From the NCBI GenBank assembly GCA_963575745.1, contig CAUYUJ010015271.1, positions 501,908 through 565,907 on the forward strand: a DNA stretch of 64,000 nt, in the 5' to 3' direction. Under the pieces are notes generated by a model. It was not told the DNA's origin. It searched no databases and worked only from the letters and a program-made list of their open reading frames with translations. The position numbers were made by a program, and so were the translations under genes. The stretch is from Prorocentrum cordatum. Its lineage: Eukaryota; Sar; Dinophyceae; Prorocentrales; Prorocentraceae. Positions 9,040 through 19,744 of the stretch are shown in pieces; the stretch's first letter is position 1, and each line of letters opens with the position of its first letter.

Positions 9040-10916
9040 ATGCTTTCCAGGCGGCGGTTGCCTTATGACAGGTTGGGCTTGCCGCCGGAGGGGCGGCTGA
9101 GAGCGAACGTGCAGGACCTGATAAGCAGCAACGTGGTCAGCGGGCAGCGCGGCGCTCAGCTGATCAATGACTGCGTCTCTGCATCTGCGACAGGTCTCTC
9201 CGACCTGCACACTGCGGAGTCAACGTCGGGCATGAAAAACGCTGCCAGGAAGTTCAGGCGGGATTTCTTCAGGAAAGGGTGGCCTCCGCTCTATCACTGC
9301 CAGGTGAGGGGCTGGGACCCCAAGTCTGAAACAGAACAACTGATGGACTTAGCGATGATGCTTCCTCACGAAATACTTCATCAACTTCATCATTTTGGCG
9401 AGCGGAGCGTGCTACTGGAGACGTCGAGTCTCGACGGCGTGTCTCTGCGCCACGTGCAAAGAGCCAGGGCGGAGAGTGGTTGCAACGACCTGGTGGCCCT
9501 GGGCGTGTGGCAGGACGGGGTCCCTTGCTTCTGGGACCGATCGATGAGCGCAGAGATCATCAGCCTCATGTTGCCAGGGGCTGCGGGGCGCTGGAAAAAC
9601 CTGCGGGCCCCAATCACAGCGTTCCTCAAAGAGCACGTGGGCCCCAACACATTTGATGATGTTTTTGCAGTGGTGCAGTGGAGCTTTGTTCACTTGGCTG
9701 CGAAGCGCTGGCCGACGGCACGGCGCGACGGCTCTCCCTTCGGCGCGCAGGACGCATGGAGGAAGCGCCGACAAGTGGCCGATGCAACCCTACCAATTGG
9801 CGGAGTGCTTTGCCAGATCAAAGGGGACTGGAAGATGATGAAGGAGGTGCTCAAGCTACCTGGCTGGCAAGATGACGAAGTATGCTTCCTGTGCAAGATC
9901 AAGAAGGACGAGGCCATGGGGGCGCAACACATCAGGGGAGGATGGAAATCCCCTCTGGGAGGGGGTGCGTCGTCGTCGTTTTGCGGCCCCTTCCAGGGGG
10001 GGTGGAGGAGGAGGAGGAGGGGTGGAGGAGGAGGGGGAGGAGGAGGAGGAGGAGGAGTGTTTTTGGCTACTCCCCGCAGGTGAAATCGCAGACTGGGAGA
10101 GACGCGCCGTGGAGAACGCACCGACGCACATGGCCAGAAGTCCTTGCGAAGATTATCGTTTCAGGCGAGCAGGTGTGCCCTCTCTTCCAAGTGCCGTATG
10201 CGAACGAAAAGTTGCTGAAGCTAGATTGGTTACACGTTGTTGATCTTGGAGTAGCGGCTGACTTCATAGGGGGCTTGATATGGCATCTTGTAACGCACAA
10301 AAAGGTGGCTGGAACTACCCAGAAAGGCCGCGTCTCCACACTACATGGTCATTTGATGGCGCTCTACGACAGGCAGCCGCCAGGTGAGAAGACCAGCCGC
10401 CTATCGAGACTGACGCGGGGCGTTGTGAAAGGAAAAAAAGCAACGACGGCTAAGATGAGGTGCGGCGCGGGGATGCTCAGGCACATGGTTCCATGGGCAT
10501 TGGAGATGGCGGAGGCTTTCCTTGATAGGAGGAATGGCGTCGACGAGCGGGCAGCTGTAGAATCGTCCATTCACGCAGGGATGAAAAGCTTATCTCGGTG
10601 TTACGAGGCACTCTCTGACAATCGCCCATTTGCTGTGGACATTCTTAGAGAGCATTCAAGTAAGTTTGCCACGCAGACGGCCGCTTTGCAAGACGCGCTT
10701 CCTGCCCATTTTAAAGTGAAGCCTAAACTGCACATGTTTTTGGAGCCGTGCATGGGCGGCGGTGAACCAGCGAAGCACTGGAACTATAGGGGTGGGGATT
10801 TCGGTGGATCTGTAGCTGCATTTGGCCGAAGGAGGGGCCAAAGGAGGTCCATGAGAGCGTTTTCAGTGGCATGCATCTCTAAGTTCTGCGGCCAGCCGAT
10901 TGTGCGCATGCTTTGA
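9040..10916 (+). CDS. TIR-element gene 4: probable DDE-type transposase
   Basis: Two exons: 9040-9921 and 10080-10916. The intron 9922-10079 fits GC-AG in phase 0 and carries palindromes and a GGA microsatellite; the product is about 572 residues. Exon 1 ends with GDWKMMKEVLKLPGW (Asp 263) followed by CFLC (Cys 282, Cys 285). Exon 2 carries LDWLHVVDLGVAADFIGG (first Asp 343) and later conserved-looking blocks (LPAHFKVKPKLHMFLEPC, HWNYRGGDFGGSVAAFG). Transposases of the CACTA/Plavaka/KDZ kind place a GD motif before a C-x2-C pair and a second Asp in a D-x-H/LH-type motif, so this layout fits. The third acidic residue is not certain. A spliced-leader relic precedes the start. The assignment rests on motif layout only. 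Confidence 0.6.
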
Positions 10917-11101
10917 AAAGAACGCTTCTGTGTGTATCGTTGTCATTCATTGCTGTCGGCTCAAATATATGTTGGACCCCTCCCAGTGGGGTGAGCGCGA
11001 GCATGGGTGCTGAAGCCCCGCTTGCCCCAAAACGGCGGGTCGAACTATTTTCGGCGCGCCCGAACTATAGATCGACCCGCAGAAAAGTATAACCCCCGCA
11101 T

Positions 11102-11147
11102 TATAGTTCGACCCCGCACTATAGATCGACCTTGGAGTCTCAAGGTA
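11102..11147 (-). repeat. Right terminal inverted repeat
   Basis: Reverse complement of 1513-1558 with no mismatch over 46 bp. A further subterminal copy of ACTATAGATCGACC lies just inside at about 11062-11077, and a partial CGAACTATTTT at about 11040. Transposase binding sites are often repeated subterminally in this way. Confidence 0.9.
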
Positions 11148-11169
11148 GGCTCAAGGCGTCATTCGGTGG

Positions 11170-11943
11170 GTGCCCTTGAAACCATTGGCCCCAGGGCTTT
11201 GGGCGACCCTTTCGAATGTTGCAAAGCGTGTGCGAACCTGTACATATATCGCAATCGCGATTGCCAATGCGGCCCGGAATGGCTGCGGCTCCGGCGCGAC
11301 CGCCTCCGAGGAGAGAAGCGTTCGCTTCTCGAGGCCGCCGACGCCGCCGCCAAGGCCGCCCGCCCGAGCCTCGAAGAGGCAGGCGGGGCAACGAGCGCGG
11401 CGGCCGCTGCCGGCAGAGGCGCGCGGGCCGGGGGCCGCAGCAGCGACTGCCGCGGCTGCTCCAGAAGGGGCAGGGGCAGCCGCGAGCTCGGCGGGAGAGC
11501 CCTTGGACACGCGGGCGGAGGCGGCTGCGGAGGCGGCGCCTTCGACTGGGGCGAGCTCCGCGAGCTCTTCGAGCTCCTCGGACTCCTCCGGGTCGGAGGT
11601 TGAGGAGGAGGCGGAGAAGGAAGAGGAGGAGGAGGAGGAGGAGGAGGAGGAGGAGGAGGAGGAGGAGGAGGAGGCCCCGCGCACGCCTCCGACCCCTTCT
11701 CTGGCAGCGCAGCAGCCAGCAGCGACGGCCGACGCCTCCACGCAGACGGAGAGGGAGCCGCTGCTTGACAAGGTGGCGGCCTTGGAGGCGGCCTTGCGCA
11801 CGGCGGCGGCGCTCCAGCTGCAGGCCGCGGCGGAGCTGCGCCAGCTCCAAGGTCTGGCGATCGCGGGGGCCGCAACGCGTCGTGTCGTCTTGGCAACGGG
11901 GTCTCATTGGTTCGTCGATTGCACAAGTCGCGCGCGAGGGTAG
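11170..11943 (+). CDS. Ala/Glu-rich coding-like block, partial
   Basis: An open frame with no internal ATG near its start, so probably an exon or fragment. In order it holds an Arg/Ala-rich segment, a Ser cluster (SSSSSSDSSGSE), about 24 consecutive Glu encoded by GAG (11601-11672), and a Pro/Thr patch. It ends in a short helical segment (EREPLLDKVAALEAALRT, LQAAAELRQLQ) that would form a coiled coil. It begins 23 bases outside the right TIR. No family recognised. The GAG run alone could keep the frame open, but the leucine-heptad tail argues for real coding. Confidence 0.35.
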   Translation: MPLKPLAPGLWATLSNVAKRVRTCTYIAIAIANAARNGCGSGATASEERSVRFSRPPTPPPRPPARASKRQAGQRARRPLPAEARGPGAAAATAAAAPEGAGAAASSAGEPLDTRAEAAAEAAPSTGASSASSSSSSDSSGSEVEEEAEKEEEEEEEEEEEEEEEEEEAPRTPPTPSLAAQQPAATADASTQTEREPLLDKVAALEAALRTAAALQLQAAAELRQLQGLAIAGAATRRVVLATGSHWFVDCTSRARG

Positions 11944-12379
11944 TCACCGTGGCGCCGACGGAAGACGTGCCGCTGGTGACAGATTTCAGCAGCGTTGAAA
12001 GCGTCCGCGCGCTGCGCCGCAGTCTCGGAGCATCTTGCGGGGCCTTTGCGCTGCAAGAGAATTTGAGGCGAACGTAGGCGCAGCAGCTGTAGCGCCGGCA
12101 CGATTGTCGAGGAAGCGAGTGCATGCAACGCGCGCCGAGGCTTGAGCAACGGCGCGAGAGCGCGGCGCTTCGCCCACGTGGCGACCACGCGAGAAACGCG
12201 ATTGCGGGGGGGCGCTGTTCTTTAGGCAGCGGCTACGCCGCGCGGTTCCCGCTGCCGCCCTGATTCCCCGCGGCCGACCACGGGGCGAGTCTTCGACAGC
12301 GTTTTCGGGCGAGGTCCACGGTTGTGTCCCGCGCGCATGCCCATTTCACGGGCGCGGGCGATCTTGTCCGCTCCGGAGA

Positions 12380-13204
12380 TTGCCGCCCCCCCCGCTTGCG
12401 CTCAGAGCCAGCGGGGCCTCCGCGCCAGGGCGGCGCGTCTGGAACGTCGCGCCCGGCGAACGCCTCGCCGACCAAGGCGCGCACCAGCGGCTGCTCGAGC
12501 GGAACGCGCGCGAGGCGGCGGCGCAGGAGCAGGACATCCAGAACCGGGCGCGCCAGGAGCAGCGGCGCGCTCTCGAGCTGGCACGGGGGCGAGGCGACTG
12601 CGACGCTCTTCGCAGATTGGGTGGAGGGCGCTTTCCTTTCCCACGAGGGTCGCAGAGAGCACTCATAGGCGTCTGCGCAGGGATGAGTCAGCTCCTTCTG
12701 CGCGGTCTCCAGGGGGGGCGTCCGCAGTCTTTCCACCAGGGGCGCGGCGCGCTCGACGCGGCCGTGGCCCACGCGGCGAAGCTGGCCGCTGCCGAGGCGA
12801 AGTCGCAGGTCACGGCGGCAGCCGCTGGGCAGACCGGAGAGGCCTGCGAGCGCCTCGCCGAGCACATTTCTGAAGGGAGGGGTGGAGGGTCACGCGTCCG
12901 CGGTCAGGGCCACGGCCGGAGCCCAGACAGATATGTTTCCGCCGATGGCGCTGAATGCGGACCCCCCCCCCCCCTCCCCACAGAATGCGTCTCGGCGGGT
13001 GCACCGCGCATCCAGGATGGGCGCTGGCGCGGCAGGGCGAAGGCGGCGCAGGACCGCGCCGACCACGCCGAGAAGACACTCGCGCTCGCTCTCTCGGTCG
13101 TCGGCAACGCCGTTGCCGGCGCCCGCGCGAGCGCGGCGCCGAGTGCCGCGGCGTCGAGTGCCGCGGCGCCGAGTGCCGCGGCGCCGAGCGCCCCGCAGGG
13201 CTGA
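12380..13204 (+). CDS. Ala-rich helical protein fragment
   Basis: Open frame of 274 codons ending at TGA 13204. Helical, charged stretches (ERLADQGAHQRLLERNAR, AAQEQDIQNRARQEQRRA, AAVAHAAKLAAAEAKSQV, GRAKAAQDRADHAEKTLA) are separated by Gly/Pro/Arg-rich segments that may be unspliced introns (about 12600-12700 and 12880-13010). The C-terminus is a 15-bp tandem repeat encoding Ala/Ser/Pro (13135-13200). With 11170-11943 it may form one multi-exon gene of unknown function. Confidence 0.35.
   Translation: MPPPPLALRASGASAPGRRVWNVAPGERLADQGAHQRLLERNAREAAAQEQDIQNRARQEQRRALELARGRGDCDALRRLGGGRFPFPRGSQRALIGVCAGMSQLLLRGLQGGRPQSFHQGRGALDAAVAHAAKLAAAEAKSQVTAAAAGQTGEACERLAEHISEGRGGGSRVRGQGHGRSPDRYVSADGAECGPPPPLPTECVSAGAPRIQDGRWRGRAKAAQDRADHAEKTLALALSVVGNAVAGARASAAPSAAASSAAAPSAAAPSAPQG
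13135..13200. repeat. 15-bp tandem repeat, about 4 copies
   Basis: CCGAGTGCCGCGGCG repeated with few changes, in frame within the preceding open frame (5 codons per unit). Confidence 0.8.
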
Positions 13205-13249
13205 GACTGCCAGGCCAAGCGCACCCGCCTTTTCTCTCCCGCAACTTGT

Positions 13250-13795
13250 AGTGGAACGTCCGTCGCCCCTCCGTGGCCCCTTCCTCGCCCTTCCGTGGTC
13301 TCTCCGTGGTCCCTTCTTGGTCCCCGCGTGGTCCCTTCGTGCACGGTCCCTGCGTTGTTCTCCTTGGTCCCTCGGTGGTTTCTTCGTGGTCTTTCCAGTG
13401 CCCCTTGTTGGTCCCTCCTCGGTCCTTTTTGGGTCTCTCCCAGTTTCCTCGCGGGTCCTCCGTGGTTCCTTCTGGGTCCCTCGGTGGTCTTTTCCTGCTC
13501 CCTTCTTGGGCATTCCCCTGTCCCTCCGCGGCCCCTCCGCGGTTCCTCCGTGGTTTCTCTGCGGCCTCTCCGTGGCCCCTCTGTGGTCCTTTCTTGGTCC
13601 GGCCGTGGTTTCCCTGCTGAGGCCCCTCCATTGTCCCTCCGTGGTCCCTCGGAGGCCCCTCGGTGGTCCTGTCCTGGTCCGCCCCTGGTTTCCTCGTGGT
13701 CCCTCCGTTGTCGTTCCCGGTCCCTCTGTAGCCCTTTGCGGCCTCTCTTTGGTCGTTTCGCGGTGTCTTCGTGGGCCCTCCGCGGTCCGCGGGGG
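13250..13795. repeat. Degenerate 11-bp array of the CGTGGTCCCTT type
   Basis: A second periodic family, unrelated in sequence to the CTTGGGG family. Successive GTGG/TTGG cores lie at 13295, 13306, 13317, 13328 and 13339, exactly 11 bases apart, and similar spacing continues less strictly to about 13790. All frames of both strands are open for long stretches for this reason. Confidence 0.8.
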
Positions 13796-13799
13796 GGGC

Positions 13800-14619
13800 T
13801 GGACGAGCACGCTGTGAGAGGAGGGCCCGCCTGCAGAGGGAGATGCCAGCGCAGGTCACCAATGGCGCCGCGCGGGGCAGTCTCCCCAACTGGAAGGTCG
13901 CGCCGCGGGCACGGGGCGAAAGGGGGGCCCTTCTTCAACCCCAGAGATCAAAGAGTACATCTCCAAATGGTGCTTGCACGGGAGGCTCGCGACGGTTTCG
14001 AGCGGGGCAGTCGGGGCGTTGCCGAGCGGGCGTCTGGGGCCACGCTGAAGCGTTCACTCGGGCCAAGGAATCTTCGGGGAGCCTGGCCTGGCTTTCAATG
14101 GCGGGGTCGCAGTGGCCCCCTGGTGATCTCTTGCCTCCGCCCACTGCGCTAAGTTTGTGCGCGCTGGACCGCGCAGGTGTTCTACGTGGACATGCGTGGG
14201 CCCCCGTGCGAAGGACGTGTCGGCCACGCGCCCATATGCCGATGCCGCTGTGATCACGCACTTCCTGGAGGCATGTGGCGCTCTCGCTCTGTGCGCGCCA
14301 TTCAACGCGCGGGGCCAGGCGGTCATCTTTCCGGACCAGGGGGTGCTGCAGGGACGTGCGCACATTCCAGTCCTTGATTTTGCTTGTGTCCACTATGACG
14401 TTGACGGATACTCGCACTACGACGCCGTGGACGTTGCTTCGACGAGCACGGACGCTCCGCGGCCGTGGGAAGCATCGAGCGCTTGCCAGGAGAAGTTCAG
14501 CGACCCGTTCTGTTTCGCTGACGTGGACGCGCTCTTCGGCGAGGGGGGCGCTGCGGTTTTCTGTCGTCGAGTTCTTCGCATTCTCGACGACCCTCGGGGG
14601 GTAGGGACCGCGCAGCTGC
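13800..14619. other. Region upstream of the Pif1-like block
   Basis: An open plus frame (about 14210-14700) reads ADAAVITHFLEACGAL.. and VLDFACVHYDVDGYSHYD. It is coding-like and could be an upstream part of the helicase-like gene in another frame, but I recognise no motif in it. Helicase motifs I-III (Walker A and B) are not visible anywhere here. Confidence 0.35.
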
Positions 14620-14628
14620 ATACTCGAG

Positions 14629-16665
14629 ATGCGTTGGACAGAGGGCTTGCCGCACTCGGCGACTCACCGCTACGCCCTGACCCAGTCGCACCGCTGCTCG
14701 GACCCGTGGTGGAGGAGCTTCCTCGCAGAAGCGCGCGCGGGGAGTCTGTCGGACAGGATGTACGATTTCGCCCACGGCTTCCCCACTGACGTGCCCGGGT
14801 CCTGGATGCCCGCAAGCCCCGGCAGCGCCGAGGCCTCGACGGGGCACCTCGGCTGCGGGAAAGCGAAGTGCCGCGCGCTCTGGTCAGCTCAGTGGCCGCG
14901 GATGTTCGGAGAGGGCCGGCCCTGGCAGGACATGCGAGCTCTTGGGTGCGCTGACTGCAGCGCGGAGCGCCGTCGGCGCTGCCGCGTCGCATCTCAGAGC
15001 GATGCCAGACAGCGGGAGGTGAGCACGGCGTTCGCCGACGCGCTGTTCGCGCGCCCGCACAACGCACCGAAGAGCAGAATTTTGACTCTGCGAGCGGCGA
15101 ATGCGGCAGCTAATGCTGCAGGGAAGCAGCTCCTCTGGGTGGTGGCGCGCGACGTCCCCCTCACTCGGGGCGACGCATGCAGGTCGAAGGAGTCCCTTGC
15201 CAACGCCAGGCAGAACTGGCTGATGTACCCGGAAAACAAGACTGGCGGAGTTCCGGGCGTGCTTCCGATCTTCGAAGGGATGCGCGCGCGCTTCGCGACC
15301 ACGGGGACTGCGGAGGCGGGGGCGTGCAAGCATTCCTGGGGGACAGTGACTGGCTGGGTTCTCCACCCCGACGACTCGAAGCTAGTGAAAGAGCAGAGGT
15401 CGGAGCCGGAGCTGGTCCTGCAGCACGTGCCCGATGCGATCGTGGTGAGAAGTCCAGGAAGCACGGCCCCCCGCTTCGGCAATCAGCCTGCTGGCGTCGC
15501 CCCGGTGAAGCTGAAAGAAGTGTCCTGGGATCGCAGTCCTGGCTTCAAGGCCATGGTGAAGCGCGCGGGTTCCCCGCTCGCCCCGCACTTCGCTGCCGCG
15601 GCCCACTGCGTCACGGGCCCCACTCTTCCGCAGGCCATCATCGACCTCCTGGACGCGCGGACGACGCCCCGTTCTTCCATGGTCCCCACTGGTGGCCATC
15701 AGCCGTGCCAGGAGAGCGGGCGACCTGATCATCGCCCAGGCTTTTTCCCCCGTGCTGTTCCGCCAGGGGCATCAGACGGGCCCGTGGCTCCTGCACTCCC
15801 TTACAGCTGGGGGGGTGACGACGGAACCAGCGAAAGCCGGTTGGGCAAAGGCAGAGAAGGAAGCGGCGTCCAGGTCATCGAAGAAGTTGGTGGGCGCCGC
15901 GTTCCAGCGCGCCGACTGCCACCAGCGAAAGAGACCGGGCAATTTCCCAGACAGCGGCATGAGAACGAGCGACCCCTTGGAGCACGCCGTGGCGGTGCTG
16001 AGCCAGGGCGCGTGGAGGAGGTGCGCCCTCTGCGTTCAGAAGCGGACCTCCGCTTCGGGCGCGCCTGCCGCGGCTGCAGCGCCATTCGCCGCGAAAGGCA
16101 GAGACGCGCTCGTCTACAATCGCTGCAAGGAGCCCAAACAATTGACAAATTTCCGACGCAGCGAGGTGGATTACTTGAAAGGCAGAGGGGCGCTGGACCT
16201 CGCCGTTTGCGTGGCGCGCACCCCGGAGAGGCAGCATTTCAACGCGTTGTCGGCGGCCCGCCCCTTCAAGCGTCGCATCTGCAAGCGGGGCGTGCCCGCG
16301 GAGCAGTGCGATGCAGCCTTTTTTAAGATGCACAAGGGCGTCAAAGACGCCGCGTGCGCAGCGTGTCTGGACGAAAATGGAAGCCCCATTTGCAAGGGAG
16401 GCTGCGGAGGGAACGCTTGACGTACAGCGCCGGTTTCTGGTGCGACTCGCGCAAATTTCCGCCGTGCACGACTTGTGGCTCGGCTCCGCGGCCGAAGACA
16501 GCCAAGTGCAGAGTCTGGGACATGAAGGAGTGGACCTGCGCTCCGTGCTGGGAGCAGGGGCCGCTGCATTGCGCGCGCTGTTTTGAGCGCATCCCGCGAG
16601 GCACAGTGCCATCCCGCAATCGCGGTAGCGCAGGCCTTCAGTGCCCCGCCTGCAAGAAGCCATAG
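14629..16665 (+). pseudogene. Pif1-type helicase C-terminal region, frameshifted
   Basis: Resembles the C-terminal half of Pif1-like helicases common in dinoflagellates. It has DPWWRSFLAEARAGSLSDR, a GSW.. segment with paired Cys, then GVPGVLPIFEGMRARF, GTVTGWVLHPDD, PAGVAPVKLKEVSW and LAPHFAAAAHCVTGPTL, the last being the usual TAHxxQGxT position. The next expected motif, VAISRARRAGDLIIAQAFSP, is in another frame: one extra G near 15688 separates them. A Cys/His-rich tail follows. A second frame change near 16400 leads to another Cys cluster (PPCTTCGSAPRPKTAKC, WTCAPCW, CARCFERIP) ending at 16665. No ATPase core is present, so this is a fragment or pseudogene. Confidence 0.65.
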
Positions 16666-17129
16666 TGCGCACTCGGGCGGCTGGCGTTTCTTGTCGCCCG
16701 CGACCTCTGGAATATCATGTGCTCCGTATCGCTCTGAACGCCTTTCTCGCCCTTTCCTGTGCCTCGCTTTGAATCGGCGAATTCGCGGTGTGCTGCGCCT
16801 GCGCTGTCCGCGGCATCCATGCGCCCCCGCTGCCGGGCCGATGTCCTTAACATGACGGAATGCGCGCGAGCCCCCGACGATCGTGCCCCCGAAAAGAGCA
16901 CGAGAATACGATGCGTGCAAGTTGGGCGTTGGCCTGTTTGCCCTGCTCGTGAGAGCACGCGCATCGAATGCGGTCGTTGCGGGGCGCACAGGAAGCTTAC
17001 AGGAGCCCTCTAGGAGGCTTCTTATAGCCTCGTCGGGGTACTTGGCTTTGCAGGCGTTTCGTGGAATTGCGTTCTCAAAGCATATTTTGAGAAACTCTTG
17101 TGCAGTCCGGAGGACGTACAGTCACGTCG
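16666..17129. other. Unassigned sequence
   Basis: Mixed-composition DNA between the helicase-like fragment and the G-rich array. I see no gene, repeat or RNA in it. Confidence 0.4.
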
Positions 17130-17955
17130 TCGCAGGGCCTCTTGGGATCCTGTTGGGGGCCCCCTGGGGACCTCTTGTGAGCTTCTTTGGGTTTCTTTTG
17201 GACTTTTTGGGGGCCTCTCCCCCCTCCCTCCTTTTCATAGTGCCTCTCCATCATCCCTTACAGCGCCGGCTCTAATAATGGGCGCCGCTGTGACCAACTT
17301 CCACATGGCTGGCGCTGCGCCGCAGTTCGCCCAGGGGGAACATAGTTTTGCGCTCCAGTCGTTGTGTGGCCTTTTGGGGGCTTCTTTGGGGCCTCTTGGA
17401 GGCTTCTCGGGGACTTCTTGGGGCTTCTTGGGGCTTCTTGGGGCCCCTTGGGGGCGTCTTGGAGGTCTCTTGGGGCCTCTTGGGGGCGTCTTGGGCCGTC
17501 TTGGGACGCTTTTTCGCCGTATCGCCCCTTCGGAGGCCATCTTGGAGGCCTCTCGCGGCCGCCTCGGGGCTCTCTTGGAGGCTCCTTGGGCCGTCTTGGG
17601 GGCCCCTTGGACTGTTTTGGGGGCCTCTTTTGGCCGTCTCGGGGCCCTTTTCGGCCGTTTTGGGGCCACCGTGGGGGCCTCTTGGGCCGTTTGTGTATCT
17701 TCTTGGAGGCTGCGTGGGCCGTCATGGTCCTCCGAGAGCCGAAAAAAGCGAGAACTTTAAAATCTTTGAAAAACCTATAGGACATCAGCAATTTTTGGAC
17801 TGTGGAGGCGCTCTTTGGTGTCCTCTTGGGGCCCTCTTGGACCGTCTTCGGGGCCTCATGGGCCCCCTTGGGACAATCTTGGGCCGTTTCGGAGCCGCCT
17901 TGGGGCCATCTTGGGCCATCTTGAGGCCCTCTTGGAGCCCCAAGAAGCCCAAGAG
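17130..17955. repeat. 10-11-bp G-rich array, copy B1
   Basis: The cleanest stretch of the family. CTTGG-like cores start at 17384, 17395, 17406, 17417, 17427, 17437, 17447, 17458, 17469, 17479, 17490 and 17500. That is 116 bp in 11 steps, or 10.55 bp per unit. A less periodic AT-rich gap lies near 17735-17800. Confidence 0.9.
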
Positions 17956-18189
17956 GCCGAATTTGCTGATTTTCGATCGGTTTTTGTATGTTTGGAACCC
18001 CGGAAGGGGGGGCGACCATCTTGGTATGGCGGTGTGGCGCGGCTCCCAGGGGGTTAGGGGGGGGGGGCATAATAATGTAACACAATACAACACGTGGCAA
18101 TTATGCAACACTTGGACACATTTGGTACGTTGCATTATGCATCCGCAGAAAACGCTGCCGCTCAGCACGTCGCTTCCGGACGTGGACTC
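17956..18189. other. Gap between the two halves of array B
   Basis: AT-richer DNA with a run of 12 G (18058-18069) and AATAATGTAACACAATACAA. No gene. Confidence 0.4.
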
Positions 18190-18960
18190 TTAGGCTTACG
18201 CCACACCGCCGACCCCTTGGGGGACTGTTGGTTGCTGCGTGTTGCTCCTGAGGGCCTCTTGGGCGAATGTTGGGGGCGTCTTGGAGCTTTTTTGATGATT
18301 ATCGAATGGCCTTCGGCACATCCCGCCACTGTGCCTGGGCTGCGGGTGCGAAGCCACTCGGATGGCAGATGGGGTCTCATGGGTGGCGTCTCGGGGGCGG
18401 TTGGGAGGCAGTTTTTTGAACCTCTTGGGTGCCTCCTGGTGGCCTTTTGGGAGCTTTTTTGGGGGCCTCTTGGAGCTCCCTGGGGGCCTGTCGGGGGCTT
18501 CTTGGGGCAACCAGGGAGCGTTTTGGGGTCGAACGATGACAATGTCCCTTCCAGTTCCCCCTCTGTGCCCCTTCTTGGGGCTGTCTTGGGGCCCCCTTGG
18601 GTAGTCTTGGTGGCTTCTGGAGCGGTCTTGGGGCCCTCTTGGGTCGTCTGGGAACCCGTCGTGGAGGCCTCTTGGGCCGCCTTGAGGCGATCTAGAAAGC
18701 TTCTTTGGCCGTCTTGGACGTTGTAAACGGACAAGAGGCGAACGTGCTAGAAATGCACGTCTTCCCAAGGGAGGGCGACGATCTTTGCTCTTTGAGGCAG
18801 ACGCCTTTGGGGGGCTTCTTAGGGCGTCTTGGGGGGCTTCTCGGGCCGTCTGGAGGCCAGCGTGAGCGTTTTGGATTGATCTGTCGGCGGCTCGTGGCCT
18901 TCTTGGACCGTCTGAAGGGCCTCTTGGAGCCCTCTTGGCTTGTTTTGGGGCCCTCTGTAT
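18190..18960. repeat. 10-11-bp G-rich array, copy B2
   Basis: Continuation of the CTTGGGGNC family, more diverged than B1, followed by the shared 3' block described at 560-690. Confidence 0.8.
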
Positions 18961-18969
18961 ACTACTAGG

Positions 18970-19436
18970 CGCATGCCAGCAGTCCAGGGGGGACCCCCCC
19001 CTCCAAATCGACCAGACTGGGCTCCCAGAGGAGGGGTTTCGGGAGGGGGAAGCATTTCACACGCCGATGAACCCCAAGGGATCGGCTGATTTTCCACATG
19101 TCAATCCAGCAACGTATATGTTCAGTTTCCTGGTACATTATTGGCAAGACTTGTGGACACCTGGTGCGGAATAGTCAAGACATGTAGATCGCAAAAAGCC
19201 GTTGTCACTAGCGTCCAGAAAGTGCATCTAATGTGACATCGGCCTGCCAGCTATTGTCCTACGGAAATATGTTATCCCCCGATGATCCTAGGAACCCACA
19301 GAAGCTCTGGGGCACCGGACGACCCTCAATGATCGACGAACAATGCGCCCAAGCATTTTACGCAGCATACTGTATTTTCTTGTGTGCCACGTGTAAGTAG
19401 TTGGCGGCGCGGCTCCCCCAGCCACGTCGCCCTGGG
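18970..19436. other. Shared 3' block of the G-rich repeat, then unassigned DNA
   Basis: 18995-19105 matches the block at 560-690 (TTCACACGCC, then CCCAAGGGATCGGCTGATT). The following 330 bp are AT-richer and contain nothing I can identify. Confidence 0.45.
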
Positions 19437-19630
19437 TGGAGGGTTTCTCCGAAGGGTTTAGGCGACCCGTCCTCCTCCTCCTCTCCTCCTCCTCCTCCTC
19501 CTCCTCCTCCTCCCTCCTCCTCCTCCTCCTCCTTCTCCTCCTCTTCCTCCATCTCCTCCTCCCCCTCCCCCTCCTCCGCCTCCTCCTCCTCGGGTCGCCT
19601 GCGGCCTCGGGGGAGACCGTGCACTGCGCC
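19437..19630. mobile_element. MITE-like element with a (CTC)n core, copy 1
   Basis: The left end GGGTTTCTCCGAAGGGTTTA plus GGCGACC and the right end GGTCGCCTGCGGCCTCGGGG plus GAGACC are imperfect inverted repeats of about 26 bp. They enclose about 120 bp of CTC/TCC microsatellite. The same ends flank a different, longer microsatellite at 50901-51306, which shows that ends plus microsatellite form one dispersed unit. Confidence 0.7.
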
Positions 19631-19744
19631 CCCAAGATGTCTGGACTGTAGCGCCAGCCCCTCCCTGGACAGGTGCGCGCGCCCGACTCCGCGGGGGGCG
19701 CGGCGGCCTTCGGCGGCACCTTCTGGAGGACGCACGACTTCAAC

